Origin: Treponema sp.
Lineage (GTDB): Bacteria > Spirochaetota > Spirochaetia > Treponematales > Treponemataceae
Direction: 5' to 3'
Assembly (NCBI GenBank): GCA_017553635.1
Contig: JAFZKN010000003.1
Span: forward strand, 1-5,846
Length of the DNA stretch: 5,846 bases
In this document: positions 1-5,846 of the stretch, in pieces
Position numbering within the stretch: position 1 is the first letter of the stretch
Layout of the letters: every line of letters starts with the position of its first letter
The notes under the pieces: model-generated
What the model saw: the letters and a program-made list of their open reading frames with translations, nothing else
What the model was told of the DNA's origin: nothing
Databases searched by the model: none
Translations under genes and position numbers: made by a program

Positions 1-3000
1 CCAAGTGTAATTGTTGTTGATAAATCAAGCGCGTTATAAAAGTCAGGATTTATAGCATAAGCATTCAGCGTTGCAACATATGTAACACTTTCTGAAACTG
101 CATCTCCAACATATGGAATCTTTGATATAAGGCCAACATCAAAAGCATTGTCAGCATTCTTAAAAAGTTTTGTTTTATCTCCGTCTGCAAATTTCCACTC
201 AGGAATTTTAAATTCTACAGCTTCATTCAGTCCCTTACCGTTATTAAACGAAGCCATCCACTTTCCGTCTTCTTTATAGACATAATCTGCAAGTCCGTCT
301 CCGTTAAGATCCATAAACATTCCGTCAATTCTCGTTCCTGAAAAACCGATATTTAATGCTCCCCCCGCAGAGACTACTGCATTTGACATGCTTTCACTCT
401 TAGTAGAAACACTTCCTATAGGAATGTTCACTCCAAAACCTTCATTTACACAATGATTTAAAAATTCTTTCGTAAATATTCCTTCAGGCTGATATTCTTC
501 AAAATCATATCCATTATTAAGCTTAAACTTTCCGTCATAAAAATAATCAGGAAGCCCATCTCCGTTTATATCCGTCATACCTGCGCTTTGGTATGAATCT
601 CCGCTGGATTTTGAACCACCACCACTTCCGCTCATAGAAGCAGCACAATAGGCTCCTAAAAATCTTCCTCCAGCTGTATATTTAGTACTTACACTTCCCT
701 GTGCAGAAAAACTTGCACCTTTTGTTTCTACAATACTTGTATTTTGACTTATGTATTCAGCATTTTTATATTCAACTTCCCTGTCATAAACAATTTTATA
801 ACCGGTATCTGTCTTTTTCTTTAATGAAGGGCGTACTGTAATTCCTTTTCCGTCAGAATAAAGTATGTCAGGTATTCCGTCTCCGTTTATATCCTGAAAT
901 GATTTTACAGTATAACTTGATGATTCATTTGTTCCTATATTTCCACTGATACCAAGTTTACCGCTGTCTAAAGAACTGCCAGTAAGAAAGATCTCTTCAA
1001 GTTTTGAAATCTTTTCAAGCATTTTAGGAAGTGACCTCTCTGCAGCCATTACAAATTCAAATCCCTTTGTTACATCATCTCCGGAACTTTTACTTCTTCT
1101 TATTTCTCCAAGTTTTAAAGTTACGTCTCCTTCTTTTTCATTTATACTGCCTGCATCCTGGTTTTTCCCTTTAAGATATGCATCCATTCCTTCTATATCA
1201 TAAAAAGCCGTTCCGCCGTATCTGTCACAATGAATAAAATCTTTATAAATAAACGGCGCATAATACTGTGTTTCAAGATCTTTTCCTTTGATGACAGAAA
1301 CTGCAGAAATATTTCCAATAAGTATATTATTAACATCAGATTTTACATATGCCATGTAATCTGCATTATATTTTTCTTCTGAAATTTCTGTTCCACTGTT
1401 CTGCGTGCTTACATTTTTCTTTGGAACATAATAAATGATTTCATCTGTTTCACGTTCTTCTGCTTTAAAATCTTCAAGATTCTCTTCGTCAGTTTCTGAT
1501 ATTTTAGAATTTTCATCTTCTATCTGTTTCTGCATTTCTTCAAGATTTTTTCCTTTTACAGGATTTAGTGCAGATGAATTAAATTTCCCCTTTCCGTTCC
1601 AGATTCCGTAATACCACTGATTGCATCCGCCGTAATAGCTTTCATCACAGGCAACTTCTATAACCTGTCTTTCACTCTCTTCTTCACCGTCATTTACATC
1701 CAAAGGTAAGCTTGTTAAAACATTTCTATATTTCTTTCCTTCCTTTACAGAGGTAATATAATATTCATAATTTGCAAAAACCTGTCTGGGAACAGATCTG
1801 TTATCATTTTCAAAGTCATCAAAACTGTTCCAGGTGTTTTTTACAATTTCAAAATAACTGTAATCAAGTTCAAGTTCATTTTTATCCAGTGATAAAAATG
1901 AACATTTTTTATTTTCTATTTTGTATTCTGCATTGTTAATATATGTAAGGTTAAAGATACATTCATTGTATTTTACAAGTGAAAACTTTACGCAGAGCTT
2001 TTTTAATTCATCCAGTTCATTCAAATATTCCTGATATGCTTCTTTATCCTCTACTGTTTCTCCATTTTCATCTTCCGTTGTAAAATCTTCCTGAGTTTTT
2101 TCTTTTTTCCATTCATCTCTAAGTGTATATCCGTGAGCTGACTCGTCATAATATTTTTCAAAAGCATTCCTCATCAGAGCTTCAGCTTCTTCTTCTGATG
2201 TTTCTCCTTCGTTCTGCCCTTCTGCCTTATAAGTTTCTATAATCTTTAATACTTCGCTTTCTGTAATCTTATCTGCAGTTTTTTCTGCATCGTTCATCTT
2301 ATAAAGCATTTTATATTTTTCATATATATTAAATGCAATCTCCAGGCTTCCGTCTTCTTCTTTGACTTCTGCTTCACATATTTCCTCTTCACCAAGAAAA
2401 ACTTTTTTATCTTTGTTATTCAGGACAAGGCGTTCCCCACAGATTGTTCCAAGATACATATAATCGAGGTCATAAAAAGCTCCCGTAACATCCCTTGTAC
2501 GCTCTTTATCATGATTATCTGAACCTAAGACTGCCCTGTATATAATGCCTCCTGTGGAAATTACTGCATTTATATTTTCTGTTTCATATTTTTCTTCATT
2601 GTAATATGAAGTCAGATAATTCCCGAAATCGATTTTAGATAGATATTTAGTTAAAAAAGCAAGATCACTTTCATATCCCATAGATACGTATTCATACAGA
2701 TCTTTTGTAACATCATATTTAAACCGTTCTACAAATTTCTCAAGATAACTTACTTTGTCAGCTGTATTAAGTTCATCCAGCTGCTCATCTGTGTAAAACG
2801 GGTTTGATAATTTCGGAAAGCTGTATTGATTATAAACTGTTTCTACGGTTTTTTCAAAAAAATCCGAAGTAAAATACCTCGGAATTACTCTTTTTTCTTC
2901 TATAAGTTTTGAGGCAAATGAAATGCTTTTTATTTCATCGGTCAGCAATTCCTGCCAGTTATCGTACAATGTTCCGGTTACTACCCAATGCGCATAAGCT

Positions 3001-5843
3001 GTATTCTGTCCTTCATTTTCATTTACGCTTACTGTTTTATAACAGACTTCCGGATATCCTGTTTTAAGTTCAAATTCCGAAACACCCTGAATGTTAAAAG
3101 AATTATCCCTGTCATATTTCACCTGTTTTTCCGGCAGAAATACAGGAAGCTCATTCATATCGTTAAAAATCTGTATGCTCTCATATTCAATGCTGTTTTT
3201 AAAAATTAAATCTGCATTCTCAGGGTCAGATCCTGCATCAATTCCGAAGTATATATTACTGTTCTGTGTTATCGTTCTTAAATCATTGTCTTCTGCTTTT
3301 TTTAGATTGTCAGAATCAATTGCTAAACTCAGTTTATTTTCACATTCAGATTTTTCACCGATGAATGTTTTTAAAATGATTTGTTCCTTTCTGTTGTTTC
3401 CAGATATAAACTTTCCTTCATTCTTTATTTTTATCTTTCCGTTATATGGAGCCTTCCATATCCTGAACGGAAGCTGCTGCCGGTATGTATTTTTATATCC
3501 TTCTACATCTTCGCTTTCTAATTTTCTCTGATAGTCTTTTACAGGTGCATCTGTTGTTGCAATGATATATGTTTTTGTAAATGTTCCGTCTCCGTTATTC
3601 TTAAGGTAAAAAGACTGGTCACTCTGCACAATGTCAGGCCTTCCGTCTCCATCCATATCCGCTACAGTCTTTAATACACGCGAGGAACCGTTCTGCTTTA
3701 CTTTTGCATAACTTATTCCAAGGCTTACGTTTATCTTACCTTTCTTTCCGGCTCCGCCATATACAGTAAAGCCTCCGGTATCTCCCGACCCCTTCTCAAG
3801 TTCAAGTTCCTGATCTTCTGAAAATGCAGAACAGTCTATTGTCCATTTTTTATCGCCCTGAAGGTTTACAAATAATTTTTCCGGCTCGTTTAAATCATAA
3901 TGTATGCTGTCAGGTCTTCCATCCCCGTCCATGTCTGCTATAATGTCATCACTATAAGATGTTGAAGTTGATACAGAACCCTGAGCTCCTCCAGTTACCC
4001 TTACATCATATCCTGAGCGTCCTACTCCGGCTCCTCCCGATACACTTCCATTTATTGCAGTTGATTTGGAAACACCTGTCTGCACGGGGTTATCAAATTC
4101 ATCATATTTAACAGGTGAATCAAACATATTATTTAAATCAAGTTCGTTATAATCAAAAAAGTATGAATAGCTTTCTTTATTTTCTTTATTCCAGACTTTA
4201 AACTCTTTTAAATACTTTTCACTTGCAGCAGTTCGTTCACCGTAAATAAACTCGTATGTTCTTACACTTTCTTTATCATATCCTGTCTTTATGCTTTTAA
4301 GTAAATAGTTACTTTCGATAATCTTTCCACTTCTTGCATCAATCCTTCCGTCTTTTCTTAATTCGCGCTCTTCATCTCCATCATGATACTCAAAGCTTAC
4401 AAAATATTTTCCTTCTTTTCCGTCTTTTCCTGTATATACAATTTCATCAAGGTATACACTTCCCTTATCCTCCCTGTATTTATACAGTATGGAATTTCCG
4501 TATGTATCACTTACTTCTGTCAGATTCCAGATGTATGCCTTTTCATTTTTATTTTTATCAAGTCCTTTTACAACTGAGTTATTTTCTACATTTTTATACT
4601 GAATGTATTTTCCATAAACTTTTACAAGTCCGTTCTTTTCTGTTACCTTCCAATAATCGTCTTCGCTTCCTGCATTAAATCTCTCGATTTTAGAATATGA
4701 AGCTTCCCTTTTTGGAACATAAGAGTGCTGCTTGTTATCCGTACATTCAAGAATTATACCATCCTTTAAATACGTGTCGCGTCCGTCATATTTTGGAAGT
4801 CCCATCCTTGTATCCGTTACGATGCTGTCATTACAGATCAAGTCAAAACCTTTTCCCATAAGACCATTGCCGTTTGCACTCGAGTAGCTTACTGCAAGCT
4901 GTGGTGAAAGTCCACGGCGTCCTGGCGCAACGTCAAGCTCAAAACTTAAAGCTGCATCTCCTGTATTTGACGCCTGTGGAGAATTGAACTTTACAAGATG
5001 CCCGTCCGGTTTTGCAGCCTCGAGATTTTTTATCCTGTTAAGGTTTACTTCCGAAGGACTTGCAGTTTCCGGCATTGTAAGGGTAGCATTTATCATGTCA
5101 GTAAAATGCTTTGTCTTGCTTTTAATAAGGCAGTTTTCCCTGTCAATTTCTATACGTTCCAGGGCAATCCACATTTCTTTTTTTACGTCATAAAAGTATG
5201 TATATGTTTCTTCAAGAGATTCCGGTTTTGAATTAAGTTCTTTATCATATGGAATACTTACGATAACGTCTTTTTTAAATTTTGTTCCGGCTGGTAAAAA
5301 TCTGTAACCGCCGTTTAATTCTGTTACATTGGCAATAGATTCACCTGTTTCCTTAACAATCTCCAGACGTTCAATTGTTATTTCTATATCTTTTTTTACT
5401 GCTCCAGCAGGAATTTCAATTTCAGTCTTTCCAAGTTTTACTACTCCACCTTCTTTTTTAGTAATAAGCATTTTCGCTTCAAGCGGAATCTCTGCTTCTG
5501 GAAGATTTTTATCTGCTGAAGAATTTAGTGCAACAATATCATGTTCTTTTTCAGTAAATACATTCTGTTTATCTTCTGAAAAAAATTCATGAGTCTGGAA
5601 ATTCTCTTCTTCCTTAACATTTTCTAAAACTTCAGTATTTTTTTCTTCAATACTATTCAGACTTACAGAAACAAGAGGCTGTATGGATGTACTGATTACG
5701 TTTCTATCGTCTTCTGCATATAAAAAAGGTGAAAAGCTTAATGCATACATCACGAGCATACAGAGTGCTTTAAATCTTCTTGAATAATTCTGTTCATTCT
5801 TTTCATTAACAATGTTTAAAATTTTTTCTCTACTGCTTTTCAT
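1..5843 (-). CDS. Giant secreted SpvB / FG-GAP (Tc-toxin B-like, probably RHS-type) protein, 3' end outside the window
   Basis: Translating the minus strand from ATG 5843-5841 gives 1947 residues and no stop before the window edge, so the C-terminus is missing. The SpvB signature lies at residues 295-335 (GDAALSF, then APGRRGLSPQLAVSYSS, then NGNGLMGKGFDL), matching the N-terminal domain of SpvB and Tc-toxin B proteins. Five acidic FG-GAP/VCBS motifs of the D-x-(D/N)-G-D-G-x-(P/A)-D type start at residues 637, 729, 1651, 1758 and 1845. An export signal (1-43) and a ZU5-like domain (125-250) precede SpvB. Known Tc-B proteins use the SpvB and propeller parts, with RHS repeats, to build a shell around a toxic C-terminus; a similar shell here is inference. 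An in-frame TGA sits directly before the ATG, so this is the most upstream possible start in this frame. The ribosome binding site and promoter lie outside the window. Family assignment is strong; the biological role and target are unknown. A non-toxin surface or cell-wall-associated role is possible. Confidence 0.93.
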   Translation of the reverse strand, partial: MKSSREKILNIVNEKNEQNYSRRFKALCMLVMYALSFSPFLYAEDDRNVISTSIQPLVSVSLNSIEEKNTEVLENVKEEENFQTHEFFSEDKQNVFTEKEHDIVALNSSADKNLPEAEIPLEAKMLITKKEGGVVKLGKTEIEIPAGAVKKDIEITIERLEIVKETGESIANVTELNGGYRFLPAGTKFKKDVIVSIPYDKELNSKPESLEETYTYFYDVKKEMWIALERIEIDRENCLIKSKTKHFTDMINATLTMPETASPSEVNLNRIKNLEAAKPDGHLVKFNSPQASNTGDAALSFELDVAPGRRGLSPQLAVSYSSANGNGLMGKGFDLICNDSIVTDTRMGLPKYDGRDTYLKDGIILECTDNKQHSYVPKREASYSKIERFNAGSEDDYWKVTEKNGLVKVYGKYIQYKNVENNSVVKGLDKNKNEKAYIWNLTEVSDTYGNSILYKYREDKGSVYLDEIVYTGKDGKEGKYFVSFEYHDGDEERELRKDGRIDARSGKIIESNYLLKSIKTGYDKESVRTYEFIYGERTAASEKYLKEFKVWNKENKESYSYFFDYNELDLNNMFDSPVKYDEFDNPVQTGVSKSTAINGSVSGGAGVGRSGYDVRVTGGAQGSVSTSTSYSDDIIADMDGDGRPDSIHYDLNEPEKLFVNLQGDKKWTIDCSAFSEDQELELEKGSGDTGGFTVYGGAGKKGKINVSLGISYAKVKQNGSSRVLKTVADMDGDGRPDIVQSDQSFYLKNNGDGTFTKTYIIATTDAPVKDYQRKLESEDVEGYKNTYRQQLPFRIWKAPYNGKIKIKNEGKFISGNNRKEQIILKTFIGEKSECENKLSLAIDSDNLKKAEDNDLRTITQNSNIYFGIDAGSDPENADLIFKNSIEYESIQIFNDMNELPVFLPEKQVKYDRDNSFNIQGVSEFELKTGYPEVCYKTVSVNENEGQNTAYAHWVVTGTLYDNWQELLTDEIKSISFASKLIEEKRVIPRYFTSDFFEKTVETVYNQYSFPKLSNPFYTDEQLDELNTADKVSYLEKFVERFKYDVTKDLYEYVSMGYESDLAFLTKYLSKIDFGNYLTSYYNEEKYETENINAVISTGGIIYRAVLGSDNHDKERTRDVTGAFYDLDYMYLGTICGERLVLNNKDKKVFLGEEEICEAEVKEEDGSLEIAFNIYEKYKMLYKMNDAEKTADKITESEVLKIIETYKAEGQNEGETSEEEAEALMRNAFEKYYDESAHGYTLRDEWKKEKTQEDFTTEDENGETVEDKEAYQEYLNELDELKKLCVKFSLVKYNECIFNLTYINNAEYKIENKKCSFLSLDKNELELDYSYFEIVKNTWNSFDDFENDNRSVPRQVFANYEYYITSVKEGKKYRNVLTSLPLDVNDGEEESERQVIEVACDESYYGGCNQWYYGIWNGKGKFNSSALNPVKGKNLEEMQKQIEDENSKISETDEENLEDFKAEERETDEIIYYVPKKNVSTQNSGTEISEEKYNADYMAYVKSDVNNILIGNISAVSVIKGKDLETQYYAPFIYKDFIHCDRYGGTAFYDIEGMDAYLKGKNQDAGSINEKEGDVTLKLGEIRRSKSSGDDVTKGFEFVMAAERSLPKMLEKISKLEEIFLTGSSLDSGKLGISGNIGTNESSSYTVKSFQDINGDGIPDILYSDGKGITVRPSLKKKTDTGYKIVYDREVEYKNAEYISQNTSIVETKGASFSAQGSVSTKYTAGGRFLGAYCAASMSGSGGGSKSSGDSYQSAGMTDINGDGLPDYFYDGKFKLNNGYDFEEYQPEGIFTKEFLNHCVNEGFGVNIPIGSVSTKSESMSNAVVSAGGALNIGFSGTRIDGMFMDLNGDGLADYVYKEDGKWMASFNNGKGLNEAVEFKIPEWKFADGDKTKLFKNADNAFDVGLISKIPYVGDAVSESVTYVATLNAYAINPDFYNALDLSTTITL
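204..893 (-). repeat. Second FG-GAP/VCBS group, three motifs, residues about 1651-1880
   Basis: Three loops occur: DINGDGIPD at 1651-1659 (bases 867-893), DINGDGLPD at 1758-1766 (bases 546-572) and DLNGDGLAD at 1845-1853 (bases 285-311). Their starts are 107 and 87 residues apart. Each is followed by a short strand and a turn such as YSDGKGI, YDGKFKLNNG or KEDGKWMASFNNG. The third loop position is Asn here but Asp in the first pair, so the two groups form distinct subtypes. The last motif has Ala in place of Pro. The group probably completes or extends a beta-propeller begun by the first pair; that is inference. Confidence 0.88.
1044..3476 (-). other. Unassigned module of about 800 residues between the two FG-GAP groups, residues about 790-1600
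   Basis: This region has no FG-GAP motif and no named domain that I can assign with confidence. It opens with RIWKAPYNGKIKI (from residue 794), followed by NIYFGID at 863-869 and SIEYESI, which looks like a beta-sandwich. Then come mixed helical stretches (FVERFKYDVTKDLYEYVSMG), a Glu/Lys-rich probable coiled or disordered part (about 1190-1280), an aromatic and Gly cluster at 1403-1417, a second acidic stretch (about 1435-1470), and a closing part with YYAPFIYKDFIHCDRYGG. From memory, W-x-AP-x-x-G and Y-G-x-W-N-G type motifs recur in other giant SpvB/RHS proteins, so this may be a recurrent family insert. That is recollection, not a search result. The module has about a dozen scattered Cys residues, with no pairing pattern that I can see. 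Confidence 0.6.
3564..3956 (-). repeat. First FG-GAP/VCBS pair, residues about 630-760
   Basis: Two Ca-binding-type loops lie 92 residues apart: DMDGDGRPD at 637-645 (bases 3909-3935) and DMDGDGRPD at 729-737 (bases 3633-3659). The two nonapeptides are identical although their codons differ (GGGGAT against GGAGAC). The second is followed by the classic VCBS partner NNGDGTF at 749-755. The Asp residues at positions 1, 3, 5 and 9 of the loop are all present, so metal binding is plausible. In this superfamily such units form blades of a beta-propeller. Confidence 0.9.
4074..4976 (-). other. SpvB-type N-terminal domain, residues about 290-590
   Basis: The domain opens with GDAALSFELDVAPGRRGLSP (295-314), then LAVSYSS (316-322) and NGNGLMGKGFDL (324-335). 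These are the hallmark stretches of the Salmonella virulence plasmid 65 kDa B / Tc-toxin B N-terminal family. It continues with alternating beta strands and recurrent aromatic turns, including YWKVTEKNGLVKVYGK and YTGKDGKEGKYFVSFEYHDG, and ends near SYSYFFDYNEL (about residues 555-565) and a short linker. In characterised Tc-B proteins this part forms a beta-rich portion of the shell. The ADP-ribosyltransferase for which SpvB is known is a separate C-terminal domain and is not present in the visible sequence. Confidence 0.9.
5094..5471 (-). other. ZU5-like beta-sandwich domain, residues about 125-250
   Basis: Residues 132-149 read GGVVKLGKTEIEIPAGAV, followed by alternating strands such as DIEITIERL. 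This is the typical opening of a ZU5-type domain (Gly-Gly, a strand, then I-P-x-G-A). The region continues through GGYRFLPAGTKFKKDVIVSIPYD and an aromatic patch (YTYFYDVKKEMW), and ends in KTKHFTDM at residues 243-250, a closing that resembles the S-x-HFS ending of such domains. In other large exported proteins these domains act as structural or autoproteolytic modules. The ending here is HFT, not a clear HFS cleavage motif, so self-cleavage is not supported. The assignment is by pattern only. Confidence 0.6.
5715..5843 (-). other. N-terminal export signal, residues 1-43, with a long charged n-region
   Basis: About 25 mostly polar and charged residues (MKSSREKILN...YSRRFK) come before a hydrophobic core at residues 26-42 (ALCMLVMYALSFSPFLY). 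A likely signal peptidase I site follows A43, before EDDRN. The RRFK cluster gives the positive charge just ahead of the core. The n-region is much longer than the usual 2-8 residues. Cys28 lies inside the core without a lipobox, so a lipoprotein is unlikely. The protein should leave the cytoplasm through Sec; whether it stays in the periplasm, reaches the surface or is released cannot be told. The alternative that the core is an uncleaved signal anchor is weaker. Confidence 0.7.
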
Positions 5844-5846
5844 TCA

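Noticed and set aside
2988..3531. Overlapping short plus-strand frames starting at 2988 and 3091
   Set aside because: They lie antisense to the continuous minus-strand frame. Their products are rich in Phe, Ser, Leu and Ile, as expected when an A-rich coding strand is read backwards, and they show no recognisable domain.
285..3935. Recurring short plus-strand DNA motif resembling tccgtctccgtt, considered as a DNA repeat or protein-binding site
   Set aside because: It is the reverse complement of codons for (D/N)-G-D-G in the FG-GAP loops, so the protein repeat explains it. Spacing is irregular at DNA level and codons vary between copies.
4334..4678. Plus-strand frames in 4334-4678, apparently hydrophobic proteins
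   Set aside because: The hydrophobicity comes from the T-rich complement of Lys/Glu/Asp-rich codons of the SpvB domain. No supporting context was seen.
4984..5592. Plus-strand frames in 4984-5231 and 5329-5592
   Set aside because: They are antisense to the ZU5-like and SpvB coding regions, and their composition matches shadow frames.
5760..5762. Cys28 as a lipoprotein attachment site
   Set aside because: The preceding residues (FKAL) do not form a lipobox and the hydrophobic core lies after the Cys, not before it.
1..5843. Pseudogene or frameshift, suspected because of the extreme length
   Set aside because: The frame was read throughout without a stop. All five FG-GAP motifs and the SpvB signature fall in the same frame with consistent codon use.
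1..5846. CRISPR array, tRNA, rRNA, insertion sequence ends or terminator hairpins
   Set aside because: No regular DNA repeats, RNA gene signatures, terminal inverted repeats or GC-rich stem with T-tract were seen. T-runs on the plus strand are Lys and Glu codons in reverse.

Overview
The window is filled by one very large gene on the minus strand. Its reading frame is open from an ATG at 5843 to base 1 with no in-frame stop, giving 1947 complete codons plus two bases of a Gly codon, and it runs off the left edge. There is no intergenic space, no RNA gene, no mobile element and no CRISPR array.

The product is an exported protein of the SpvB / Tc-toxin B-component / RHS-associated superfamily. 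From the N-terminus it shows: an export signal with a long charged front (residues 1-43); a Glu-rich linker (44-124); a ZU5-like beta domain (about 125-250); an SpvB-type domain (about 290-590); a first pair of Ca-binding FG-GAP/VCBS motifs (637 and 729); a long unassigned module of about 800 residues (790-1600); and three more FG-GAP motifs (1651, 1758, 1845). Each FG-GAP motif is preceded by a Gly/Ser/Thr-rich stretch, and GSVST recurs before three of them. In this family the same polypeptide usually goes on to Tc-B middle domains, RHS/YD repeats and sometimes a C-terminal toxin. Any such part lies beyond base 1 and cannot be judged here.

The DNA is AT-rich, roughly two thirds A+T by eye. 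The coding strand is strongly A/purine-rich, with many AAA, GAA, GAT, ATA and GGA codons. TGG encodes Trp and no internal TGA occurs, so the standard bacterial code fits. The export signal (ending in FLYA-ED) together with a giant SpvB protein in a low-GC genome suggests a host-associated spirochaete, most plausibly Treponema. This is an inference from style and not from any marker gene, and another low-GC anaerobe cannot be excluded.

The plus strand carries only short shadow frames. The points most worth following up are the roughly 900-residue gap between the two FG-GAP groups, the ZU5-like domain in front of SpvB, and whatever C-terminus lies past the left edge.
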